From Straminergon stramineum (Eukaryota > Streptophyta > Bryopsida > Hypnales > Calliergonaceae), in NCBI GenBank assembly GCA_963920665.1, contig OY987267.1:23250001-23314000 (forward strand): a stretch of DNA of 64,000 nucleotides, in the 5' to 3' direction. The position numbers and the translations under genes were made by a program. The notes under the pieces are model-generated. The model worked only from the letters and a program-made list of their open reading frames with translations. It was not told where the DNA came from and did not search any database. Positions 48,829 through 59,870 of the stretch are shown here, in pieces. Each line of letters opens with the position of its first letter. Position 1 is the first letter of the stretch.

Positions 48829-50991
48829 AGACAAATAAATTTCTCCTACTTGATTGTCTCAAATATTATGTCTTTTCTTCCATGGTTAGCACTTGCATAC
48901 ATGACACCTTTAGGAGCCTCTTTTGTTTATTTAATAGTGCTTCTCACTACTCAAAGCATTGGTGTCATGATGGTGGATGGAATAATAGATGCTACAATTG
49001 GAGAAGTAACAAGGCAAAATAAGTTTCTTTCAATTCTATATGATATTTTCCATTCCAATTCTATGGTTCAAATACTATTTTATATTTTTTTTAATAACAC
49101 CAATTTATAATTTTTTTAATTTGCATCATGAGTTTTTTTAGTATTAATCATTGCTTACAATGACTAAGCTATTATTAAAATTTATAAGTTTGGATTTTTC
49201 AGGATTGATCTTGTAGAAGTTTTGCGACCAATTTCTTGGTTTGTTGTAGCACTTGGCGGTGTTCTTGGCAATATATGCAAAAATGTAGGTTTAGTGATTT
49301 TTAATATAGAAAGAATTTTTCTTTTCTTATCACTTCTTCCAATTTTCCAACTATTTGCACAAAGTTTGCTTCGTGAAAAGACATTAGAAAGCAACCATAA
49401 TAATAATACAAAAAAAATAGTAAGTATTGAAGCTCTTGATGATCCTCCTATCGATGTAGACTATTTTGGTATGTTGATCAGTTTTATTGAAGAAGACAAT
49501 TACTTAAATACAATTATGTTACAAGCATTTGTTAAAGAAAGAGAATTTCTAGATGGCAAAGACGAAATGGCTCTTCAAAGGTTGTCTTGGACAATTGGTC
49601 AAGGTGAAAATATACCAAATTCATTCTATAATAATTGCATTTGTTTTATACAAATTCAATTGGTTGCATAATAAATTTTGAGGCCTAAAATTGCAGGAAA
49701 ATGTACAAAGGTCCTCGGAACACCAATAGAAACAATAAAACAACATAATTATAATGATGCGGATTGGATTCAAATAGAAAAAAATGAGATTGAAAATTTT
49801 CCACTTATTTTGGAAATTAATAGTTCAGATTTAGAAGAAAATATACATGAAGTTTTTACCTATAATACAAATGATACAACCGATGAGCTTGACTTCATTG
49901 AGGTAATCATCTATATTTAATGTTAATTCATGAATTGAAGGGCTACATCTCAAACTCTACAAGAAATGGAAAATAATTAATTATTGCATATTTTCGTATG
50001 AATAATACATTGAAATTTGTAATTTTCAAATGTAATAAGTGACAAAATATGCAAAAGACACACCTCTAAGGCATTGCACACATTCTTCTTCTATGTAATG
50101 TTTGTTTTTTGATATTTTGTGCCTATGGATGTAATAATTATACTATACCTATGCATTTTTCATGTAGAAGAAAGACAAAACCTTGTATCAATGTAATCCG
50201 TGTAGGAAACTACAAATCTTTGCATCATTCTAGATTTCAAATGTATCTAGAAAACAATTCTTGAACTAATTCCATATTTTTTAATCTTGGTAGATGGATG
50301 AGCTTGAAAAATACATAGAACAACCAAGTGTAGGAGCTCACTCAAATAGTGTACATCATGAATCTTCACAAGTACATCAAGTACAAGAAAGAGGAATAAA
50401 AAACTTTTGGCAGGAGTCAATTATTTCAAATATTGTGAATCAATCAACTATCATACAGTAAGCATATTACCTCACATAGACAAGCTCATGTTAATTATGA
50501 TAATAGTGAAATTGAAAATGTGAACTCTTTTTTACTATATTTTGCAATTTGGATATTTGATAGTGCAGTAATATTTAATCAAAGTATTTATTATTGCAAC
50601 TTAGATTGCAAGTTTATGAAAAATTAGATATAAATCTAAAAGTTATTTCACCTTAAGAAAGAGTTAGTTTGATTGAAATTCGTTTGTGGAGAAACTTCTC
50701 TTTTTTCTATTCTAAGTTCAAGCATTATTGTATTTAATTCTTTATTAGGTGTACTATTTAAATAACAATGATATTTTTGTGCAATTGAAGACCCATACTG
50801 TGGATTTTGATCACCCAACTAGTCACTCCCAGTTTGTATTCTATTATGCTTTGTTACCAATTTGAAGATTTGCAAATGGAATCAATATTTTTGAGGCCTT
50901 CTCCAATGATCACTTGGGGTGGTCTAATGCTAAGCACTTTTTTATTCAACCATTATTTAAAGTACATTCCTATGCGAAAAGTTAAACTTTG
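48829..50991 (+). CDS. BT1/folate-biopterin transporter-like MFS gene, five internal exons (partial, possibly decaying)
   Basis: Exons 48829-49022, 49203-49603, 49697-49902, 50294-50457 and 50791-50991 join in one open frame of 1166 nt (about 388 residues), with GT-AG junctions whose phases (2, 1, 0, 2) agree. Membrane segments lie at about residues 5-25, 31-49, 75-97 and 103-121, then a pair at about 323-345 and 356-375. The segment GVMMVDGIIDATIGEVTRQN matches the BT1 block around TM5 (plant members have ADVTIDACVTQN), and the C-terminal exon ending YLKYIPMRKVKLW matches the family's TM8 and basic loop. Members usually have about 12 TMs and near 500 residues. Here the first three TMs and everything after TM8 are missing. 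The loop between residues 122 and 321 is about 200 residues, Asn/Asp/Glu-rich, far longer than normal. Codon use is very AT-rich, unlike the ABCA and AUG5 exons. The family moves folates or pterins across plastid or other membranes; the actual substrate is unknown. Long open exons argue for recent or current function, missing ends argue against. Confidence 0.6.
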
Positions 50992-51235
50992 GTAAGTTAA
51001 TTATGTTGATTATTGTCAAGAGATTAAAATAAACTATGGGTAGAGTATCTACATCACACATATAGTCTCTTTCAAAAACTCTAATGTAGATGGGGTACCA
51101 TGCATTAACAATGCACTTTTTCATTTAAATAAAAATCAAACATAATAAACATAATAGTCTCCCCTACACTCATCTCATATGCTTCACTAAAAAAAAGATT
51201 TTTTTTCTAATATTTCATCAAGTTTATGCTTGTAG

Positions 51236-51290
51236 ATTATTATTATTCCAAATGCAATTGAATCCTCTGTAGCCACCCAAACCTTAGATG
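51236..51290 (+). other. Possible further exon fragment of the BT1-like gene
   Basis: After a TGTAG acceptor, the frame reads IIIIPNAIESSVATQTLD and then meets a GTGAG donor. The P..IE....A pattern resembles the BT1 segment with a conserved CP-G-E motif near TM10. However, it does not join in phase with the exon ending at 50991 (direct joining creates TGA), so at least one exon in between would be missing. Weak. Confidence 0.25.
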
Positions 51291-51741
51291 GTGAGAATAT
51301 TTGTATAAAATATAGATTGTGTTCATTCATTATAAATCATTCCATGTTTTAAATGCTCTATATGGTTTGAAACTATGTAAGGTAGGGTGTTTGTGATAAC
51401 AATAATAATAATAAAGTAATTAATATGTGTACCATGTCATTTAGTATAAATTTTAAACACTATGAAATCCAAACTTGAAGTATATTTAGTATCTATGCGA
51501 TTATTTATTAAAAAACAAAGAATTTTTTTATCACAATTTGAATTATTAGACAAAGATGCCATTGGAATCAAAGATATCCAACTTATGCAAGATTGATGCA
51601 AGGTGTTGAAGTTTGTTAGTATTGTCATAAAATTAAGTTCAATTATCATTGGATATAGTTGGATAAACCGTAGTGACTCTTTGGTACTTTATGATTATTA
51701 TACTAGTATAAAGGTTGTTAATCCTCCATGAATTTTTGTAA

Positions 51742-51976
51742 AGAGGTTTAGCTATCAATGGATCAATGATGCTAGTGTATGAGTATGGAAATGTGAGTAT
51801 ATGAGCCTTGAGCCTTGAGCCTAGAGCCTAGGTGTAAGTAAATACCTTGCAACCATTGAAGGTGCGCATAACATAAACACCTATAATATAGGTATCTATA
51901 ACCTAGTTTTTATAATCATGGAAGGTATCTAGACTTCTAGGTTCATGATCCTAGGCTTCTATAATAGCAATCCTCT
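51742..51976. mobile_element. Relative of the 21340-21587 candidate MITE
   Basis: The right end ATAATAGCAATCCTCT matches the other copy (ATAATAGCAACCCTCT), and the left margin AGAGGTTTAGCTAT is a degenerate inverted version. The shared interior includes ACATAAACACCTATAATAT. No clean adjacent target duplication is present, so the boundaries are approximate. Confidence 0.4.
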
Positions 51977-52349
51977 CCATGAATCTATAACTTTCAGTGT
52001 TGCAAGTAATCATCCTACATTAAATTCACCATCGTAGTCAATCATATTATGCAATATAAATGGATACTCATCACATCAGTACTATGATTTGATGTTGAAA
52101 AGTCTATAGCTCATCATTGGTAAATGTGGATAGCTACAAGACACTAAAAGCACATTATGCAACCAATATACTGCCCTTCCAAATACATTATTACCTTTTC
52201 AATCATTGAAAGTGCATTACAAAGTACTTTCAATGAACACAATAATATTTAAATTTAGACTTTGGATGACTAAGATAAATCCCTTCAAATGAAAGATGAA
52301 GATATAAAATATAGAAGCCTTGAAAAATCAAGAAAATCATGCTAATAAG

Positions 52350-52729
52350 ATGGAGGCACCCCAAAACATCAATATAAGCAATTCAACATAGTTGGAGGCA
52401 CCTTTTGCTAGAAAAATATGTTAGTAGTATTAGCAATTGAAAATCATGAAATTTCAAAAAAAATATATAATTTTCAGATATGGCATGTATGTTCTATCAA
52501 TTTCCAAAGTCATAGCTTTCTAGACCACTAAAATGAGTCACATAGGTGGACTTGAAATTGAAACTTGACAATTTTAGTAGTCAATCAATCAATAGTTTGT
52601 AAAGATATGATTTAATGACATTCTACAAAGACACTTTGACAAAGGCCTAGGGACATTTCTAGAAAACTCTACTATACATTAATGGGAACTTGGATACTTT
52701 TGGATGTTTCTACCTTAATATGTCAATTT
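52350..52729 (+). repeat. Dispersed direct repeat, copy 2
   Basis: Matches 11700-12069 over about 370 bp in the same orientation, with scattered substitutions and small indels. Confidence 0.75.
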
Positions 52730-53325
52730 GCCATATTATTGGCATGTTTTTGCTTCATTGAACAAGACCTCTATATTTTTTTTGTCTATTAGCTTGAATT
52801 TGAAGAGATGCATTTTGGTTAACCAATGTCAAAATTTAAGTTTTCTTGCATATATTGAAGACACTTTGGGATGTGCTTCCAATGATATTAATTCCAAATT
52901 TTAATTATAAACCAATGAAAAGATAGTTGTATATTTGTAGGGCCTATATATTGGTTGTATAGTGAATGCCTTACGGTATTGCTAAGTAAAGTGCCATTTG
53001 TTCTTTTTATTCATTGAGGCACTAAGCACTTGAGTATTGTAGTTTAAAACAAGTAATGCACTTCAAACTACAATATTGTAGTTCATATGGCATTTTTTAA
53101 TTCACAAACCAACATCAAATAATGAAGAATTGAGATTGTTGATCACATGGATAACATGAAATCATTTTTTAAACTTTAAATAATGTAAATAAACCAATTC
53201 TTCAAAGAAACAATGTATAAAAGAACTTTACATCAAGTACAATTATGATTGGAGGTAGTGTAGAGTTTATTCCTTAAATTCGAAGGGTCCTTGGGATGGG
53301 ATTTCACTAAACTTCACAATGGTCT

Positions 53326-53850
53326 TTAACCCCTAAGGTAAACTAATCTATGACAAGTAGAATGGTTGGTTTGCCTTCTTAACATTATTGAAAAAATTTC
53401 AATTTTTTCTTATACAAAGACAAATGTGAGAAATGGAGAAAGCAATTGGATTTTTTTTTGACAAAGTATGAATTTGTTGTGAATTTTTGAAGTGCGCTAC
53501 CTAATTGGCCCAAAGCAATCTCTAGACTACCTCATAGCAAACAAAAATAGTATTCATAATGGTCATCTTACCACCTAATTTAGTCATAATGTTCCTAACA
53601 TGGCCACATCATGAAGGAATACAAAAATCACTTCTTGTGATGAATTTACATTAAAAAAGTAGAAGTTCCTAAAGCAATCACTAATAACTCCATCACCATC
53701 ACCCAAGGCATTGATTTTGGCCACTAACCAACCTAATGAAGTCCTAATCTCATTTACTACAAAAATTCTATCATGGTTTGATGTAAGATTGTAATGGGTC
53801 ATTTCTTAGGTGTTTGCATTCATCAATTTGCTTGTCGTAGGCTGGTTTAC
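53326..53850. mobile_element. TTAA-type TIR element abutting the next one
   Basis: The left end is TTAACCCCTAAGGTAAACTA. Reading inward from the right, GGTAAACCAGCCTACGACAAG pairs with GGTAAACTAATCTATGACAAG at the left, so the inverted repeat is about 30 bp. The right end lacks the outer GGGGTTAA because it runs straight into the neighbouring element. Non-coding. Confidence 0.6.
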
Positions 53851-54498
53851 CTTAAATGCCTAAGACACCAAATTTTGGTGTTATCAATACTTTGAAGTTA
53901 AATAAAACCTAATAAATTTTCTATTTTTAGTGGTTTGTAGTTTTGAAAATTTCTTTTAGAAGTCTAGTTTTAGCATAAAAAATTCGATCTTGAAAATGAT
54001 TGATTATGATTTTTCTATTTAAGAGTTTATGCAATGGTGTCCATTGCAATCTTGACTTTCTGTAGTGTTGAAGGCTCTTGAAATGAGCCTCAAATACACT
54101 TGATCTCAAAGAAAAAATTACATGAAAAACTCATTTAAAAAAATTGTAGAGTAGATTTTGAGAAGCCATAAATTGATTGGAATTATGCATGTTAAGCCCT
54201 TTAACCTTAGATTTTTTTGGTGAACAAATTTTTAGATTTGACATGTGAAAAGAGGATTAAAAGACTTCAAATTTCTTTTGCAATTTTAACACCCTCATGA
54301 TCAAACATTACAATCTTTCAATCCATAAATGATATTGATGTGCTTTCTTATCCTATACAATCTCTAACATGTCTAGATTGAATTTATATGGTTATGATTC
54401 CAAAAAAATTGATACAACTCATTAAAATGTTGTCTTTTTGTTCAAATTAAAGGAAATTCCTTGAAGCTCAAAAAAGGCCTTGGACATTTAGGGGTAAA
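53846..54498. mobile_element. TTAA-type TIR element, copy 6 (subfamily A)
   Basis: The right end GACATTTAGGGGTAAA and left end TTTACCTTAAATGCCTAAGA are inverted relatives of the subfamily A terminus. The interior aligns with 16781-17462 along most of its length. The outer tetranucleotide is TTTA/TAAA rather than TTAA, and the left end is truncated where it meets the preceding element. Confidence 0.65.
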
Positions 54499-55466
54499 TG
54501 CTCACTCTTATCTAGGTATTGTATGGCAACATGTCTCGCTTGTAAATGAATTCAACAATAAATGAAAAATAACTCATGCAATAGTGTGAGCCCCCAATTC
54601 GCCACCAAGGGCTCACTCTTTTTTTTTTTTTTTTTTTTTTCCGTATTTTATCATTTTAATTACACTTTATTATATAAAAAATCCTAAAAGAGTGTAGAAG
54701 CAAAGTAGGAATGTCACATTCCAATATAGTATTTGGTCTAGTTTGAGAATGTTGTAGCTAGAAAGGCCCAACCACGAGTTGCAAATAGGTTAGAATCCAA
54801 CTAATCGTGGCAAATGGGTCAATTACGAGTGATGGGCATATCAGGCCTAAACCCACACATGGAGAGCATATCTCTAAGCTAGATTTGATCGAGGGAACCT
54901 TAGTGAGGCATAGGAATCAGTTCCCGGAGATAGGTTCTAGTTTCCCCATTCCATCGACGAAATAGTAGAACCCCAATTTGTAGGCTTATAGATGTAAAAA
55001 ATACCAAGACGGAACCCTGGAGGAATCTAAAGTCCAATGAGGGTGGTTTGGGGTTAAATCCATGCCTTGGAACCAACAGCAAAGTCGGTTCGTCAAGATT
55101 CCCTTCGGTGTGGAAGATTCCCTAGCCACTAATAATTAAATGAGGGGGTGGAAATTGTCCCCCCGGGGCTGATGTGTAGAGTAAAAATATGAGCCTACAC
55201 ACGTGTCATGGGATCCCATGGGAGGTTCCACAAAAAGTTTTGGAATTTTCTGATAATCAGAAGATGTCTTTCCAGATGGTCAACTACCCAAACCTACAAT
55301 GGGAAATTCCTAAAAATTTCCCAAGTAGCGTTAAAATCCCACTAAAAATTAGCATAGCTTCATTTATGTTATTAAGTTGCTCCAACAAGTTTCACAACAT
55401 TCCGATAGTTAGAAGTATCCAAACCTATAACATTCCCTAACAATTTACGGAAATTTAGGTCCACGG
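54499..55466. other. Intergenic DNA with a 22-bp T tract
   Basis: The T run is at 54619-54640. Just before it, GTGAGCCCC and GGGCTCAC (about 54587-54615) can form a small hairpin. The rest is of moderate GC with no recognisable gene. Confidence 0.4.
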
Positions 55467-56767
55467 TGTCGCGCCCTTTAGTGACACTTACCACCTTAAG
55501 CTCACTTTCCAAGCACTTAACACTTTAGTGCCACCAAGGTTCACGCTCTCCTAACACTACACATGCCACGCACCTACAATGTTACGTTGTAACTCGAGTC
55601 ACAAGGTTCCCCATTCCTCCGTGACTCCCAATCCTTTCCTTCCAACACTTAACTTCCACAAAACACCGGGCATGTCATTTGATGACATGGGGTGGAACTT
55701 CAATTGATGTCCAAGCACTTGGTGAGGCACTACTCCCACCGGTGCTAACCGCCCTTGAATGGGACCCAACTCCCCACTAGGCCCAATCCAACTCATTTCG
55801 GGACTCACTAATCGGGACTCACCAAACGGGACTCTCACCATGGCCTAGTGTGGAGTGGGACACCACCCAACCGGTATCAAGAAGTGCACAAGCACTTCAC
55901 AGTAACACACAAGTGGTGGTGAGGCTTCAACACTAACCTCACCACCCGGGGCCACTTAGACTCACCATGGCACCATCCGGGAGTGAGGAGGGAGACCACC
56001 CCTCTTCATAGTACTCTCTGCGGGATTTGGCACCCCCCCCCCTCCCATACTAGAGGTCACCGGGAACCCCCAAGATGCACCCCATCTTGGAAGACCACCC
56101 ATTTCCAAGTGGTATCCCCAAACCGGACCCCCAAAAGACTCCTGATCTTCCCATCGGGATAACTCTTAGCTCCGAGCTCCAAATCCCAAGTGCGAGCCCA
56201 TTTTCGTGATCTACATTTTTCGTAGATCACCTTGCACTATTTACTTTCCCCAATAAGACAAGTATTGAGGAAGTTATGGCCCTCCAAAGGTACGAGCCCC
56301 CCAGGAGGTGTAGTTCTCCGGGACTCCACCCTCTTTGGATGCCCATAACTTTTATCTCACAGCTCATCTTTTCATGAGCCTTATCATTCTAGAAATCTTG
56401 TCTCCTTATCTTTCCAATGATATGCGGCATGCCCTATTTGGCTCAAAGGAACCCTCCCAAACCTTGTTTCCCACATCCCTATGCCTTGGGACGCGGCCGG
56501 GACACTGCCAATTTTAAGGAGCCATATCTTTTGACTCCCAACTCGAATTCTCGCGTTTTTTGGACCCATGGATGCGTCTTCTCACAAGCTTTCCAAGCAT
56601 GTGCGACACATCCCCAAATTCGTCCGGATCAGAGCGCTACATCACTCTGATCACTCGGGACCCCTAGTCCCCCTCACCTCATATCTTGCAAGGCTTGGGG
56701 AGTCACCCCCAACGTCCCCCTTGCTCACCAAGGTGGTCGGGCACGCCTCTCGATGAGGGTCGTGACA
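55467..56767 (-). mobile_element. Solo-LTR-like element (copy B)
   Basis: On the minus strand it begins TGTCACGACCC and ends GGGCGCGACA, giving TG...CA ends with 10-bp near-complementary margins. The flanking pentamers CACGG and CACGA match at 4 of 5. It matches copy A (31094-32422) in inverted orientation, including the C/G homopolymer near 56034 and the palindrome at 55671-55689. No primer-binding site, polypurine tract or gag/pol frame was found on either side, so a solo LTR left by recombination is the best reading. Confidence 0.65.
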
Positions 56768-59700
56768 CACGACGGGTTTGACTGGTAGAACGGGAGCATA
56801 CGAAAGTAGAATGAAGCACAAGATAGGTCTTTTTTTACTCCCCCATATTGACTTAGGAGCCTAGGCTAGTTACTTTTGCTAGAAAAGTCAACCCCCCAAA
56901 GTTGGGATTTTCCCTAGTTTTTAGCATTAAGTGGGCACTAGGTTTCGTTGTGATTTTGAAGATAGAAAAGAGGGAGGGGGATTTTACTGGATTGAAAATG
57001 GCCTTTTGAAGCCAATAGCACCATCTGTTTGCAATTCGAAGTTAATCTCCTGAAATTAACTTAGTAGGCCAATATAGGATCAAAACCTTGAGTTTGAATG
57101 AAAATCCAAGAAAATAAGGTTAGCTTAGATGAATGAGGAGAAGTGGGTGCCCGAGAAAGAGTATAAAAGGGCACCCCTTCTCCTCTCTCACACACACTTT
57201 TTTGTGTAATTAGGTCCGTTGGGTCCAATTGATGTTGGAATTGTGGCATTTTAGCAACAAACCTCGCAACGGTGTTTTTTGGGCACTTTTGGCCATTGTT
57301 GTTGTTTTTGGAGCTTGCTAGGTCTTTTCGTGGATCTCTTGTTTTCTCTTTTGATTGAACGTGGTACTAACTTTTCCAAGCTTGAGCTTAGAAGCTTTTA
57401 CTAACTTTCGAGGTTGCTAGAGTTGTGGGTGCTTACCTTTGAAAGACCCTTTTCATCACTCACCTTGTTTTGTCGTGTACTAACCCTAGAGCTATCCCCC
57501 GTATGATTGGTAATGCTACTTTGGGGGGCCTTTAGTTGAAATTATTGATGTTATTAACCCGTGTTACTAGCCTTTGAGTGTCCAAAGCCATTTCTTTGTC
57601 TTTGTCCTTGTCCCTAATTGGTGATGTGTTATTCCTTGTTGAGAGAGACAAGGGTGTGAGGGTAGTGGGTCCCACCCATACAACGAAGCTTTGAACCCCT
57701 TATGGATGAAAAATCTTAATGGTGGGGTGGAAAGGAGAAGTACGGTGAAGCTTTGAACCCCCTAGGGGTAAAAAGTCTTAGTAGTGTGTTAAAAGGGGAA
57801 CGACGGCGAAGTTTTAAATCCCCTAGGGGTAAAAAAGTCTTAGCGATGTGTTAAAGAGAGGGACGATGGCGAAGCTTTGAACCCCCTAGAGGTACAAAAT
57901 CTTGGCAGTGCATTAAAACCACCTGACGGGAAGACTGTGAGACCACGTGGCCCTTTGTCCTACAAGGTTTAGTTTCCAAAACGTGTTGGGAATAAACCAA
58001 GGTTTAGCCCCCCAAAAAGAAAATTAGGGATTAGAAGTCGAGAAGAGTAAGTAGGATGGCTAGGGGAAATTAAGATAGAAGTCTCAGCCTGACAAACCAA
58101 GGTCCCCTATATATTAGCCCTGACCTTCTCCTCTAAAGCCTTAGAAATTAGCAAAAGAAATAGACAAGCCCCCAACCCCCAACATAGAAACTAGCACAAA
58201 AATTAGGCAAGCCTCTGCACTGGACACAATGGCTAGTCGGGCCAGGTACAACCAACAGTTTGTCGGATACTCGTACTGGTCAAGCACAGGGAGGGCTAGC
58301 TGGAGTTAAAAGGGGGGGTTGGGCCGGAGTTAGAGAAAGGGAGACATGGAGGAGTTGGGTTCTAAAATCAGCCAGAGAGGGGTTGGGTTCCAAAATCGGT
58401 AGAGGGGTGGGGTTTCAAAATCGAGCCAGAGAAGGAAAGAAGAGACACCACTCGAGGTCCCTACCACTCTAACATAGCCTTGGGGCAGGGAATCCAACTC
58501 CCTATTTCCCATAAGACCTCACCACAATAGAAAAAGATGAGCAAAGAAGGAAGGAGCAAGGATGGCATAAGGCCGGAAGAATGAGGAGAAATGACAAAGG
58601 GGAGGACCATTTGAAGGTGAGGAGGAGAAGTGGATAAGATAGGAAGGGAAATCCACAAGACTTACTTAGGCCCTTAGATTAAAAGTAGGTAATCACCCCG
58701 AGATTAAGTGTGGGACGTAAGCATAGGATATAAGAAGTAGGACGCAAGAAGTAGCTCAACTTGGAGGAGGGAATGAAGCGTACTGAAGATTAGCTTAGTA
58801 GGAAGATCAGAGGTTAGTTCGGTGACCTTAGAGTGTGGGAGGAAAGGAAAGGAGGGAGGAGGAAAGAAGTAAGAGAGAAAATCGACAATTAAATTCTTAT
58901 ACCAATTTATTTTATGATTACAATGGTGGTTCGTTGTCTCATGGCACGAGAGTTCATGGTGGAGGAGGTAGAGCTTCCGGTGGGCATGAACAGTGACTCA
59001 AGTTCCAAGGTATGAGTTAACCCTCCCCAAACTTTTCCTAGGGCTCTAACTAAAAGTTGGTAGCTTGGGCCGAGGCCCATCCCTTGGTCAGACCCTTGGG
59101 ACCATAGGTCAGGTCATTTATTAGGGTAGAAACCTATAGAGGAGGTCCGTAGCTTTCCAAAACTCTAAGGCACATCCAAATCGGAGTTAAAGTGGGGAAG
59201 TTATCGCCAGATGAAGATTAGAGTCAAATTGGATGAAGAATAGCTAAACTTTGTAATTGACAGAGAATTGAGTAGAGTAGAAGGAGGCTACCAATTAGGG
59301 TCCAGGGCCAAAGAGAAAAGTCAATTCCGAGTTGTAGGTTAGGAGAAATTAGCGGATGAAGTTTGGGTAAGGCTTGGATGAAAATTCAGTAAAAATCCCC
59401 GATCAGGGTCCAACTCTAGATTTGGATAGGGTAAATCCTTGTGAACCATCCCCCAAAATATCGGACCTTTCTGAATTGGGGAACTAGGTGTAATGGATGG
59501 ATGAAGTTTGAAGAACCAAGTAGTGGTCAAACTTCATCCACCCATAACTTTGGCTAGGAAGGTCGGATAAGGTCGAGTCTTATATTTTTAGAAATGGCAC
59601 GATATGAACTAGAGTTTTACTAGGATAGTTATACCCTGGTGTAGGTCCCATCCAAATCATCCAGCAGGCCCTCCATCTGGTCGGCCCAAAACATTGGAAG

Positions 59701-59870
59701 TAGTTTAAGCGAATCTTGCAATTGGGGGTCACTTAGGCATTTAGTAAAAAGATCCATTGCTTGAAAGGCACAGTGGGCCACGCTTAGACACCCAAAAGTA
59801 GGAGTCACTTAGTCGAAACCTAGAACTTGGTTGTATTCACAAATTACCAAGGGTGGGTAATTTGGTGCTC
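56768..59870. other. GC-richer repetitive block, probably transposon-derived
   Basis: Composition is higher in G+C and sharply bounded by the LTR-like element on the left and AT-rich DNA near 59870 on the right. A strong TATA box (TATAAAAG, 57162-57169) is followed by a pyrimidine-rich CTCTCTCACACACAC segment, as in a retroelement promoter. A 62-bp tandem array lies at 57679-57925, and three degenerate repeats of about 33 bp (TTGGGTTC.AAAATC) lie near 58346-58430. No protein domain was recognised. Confidence 0.4.
57679..57925 (+). repeat. Tandem array, four units of about 62 bp
   Basis: Units begin at the conserved GAAGCTTTGAACCCC at about 57684, 57746, 57807 and 57870, giving spacings of 62, 61 and 63 bp. 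Each also contains CTAGGGGTAAAAAGTCTTAG or a variant. The units differ at many positions, so the array is old. Confidence 0.85.

Larger units (their letters stand above)
51291..53325. other. AT-rich repeat-bearing intergenic DNA
   Basis: Contains the relative of the 21340 element, the second copy of the 370-bp dispersed repeat, and an 90-bp segment at 52826-52918 related to the inverted arms of the element at 10306-11596. No gene was recognised. Confidence 0.4.
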
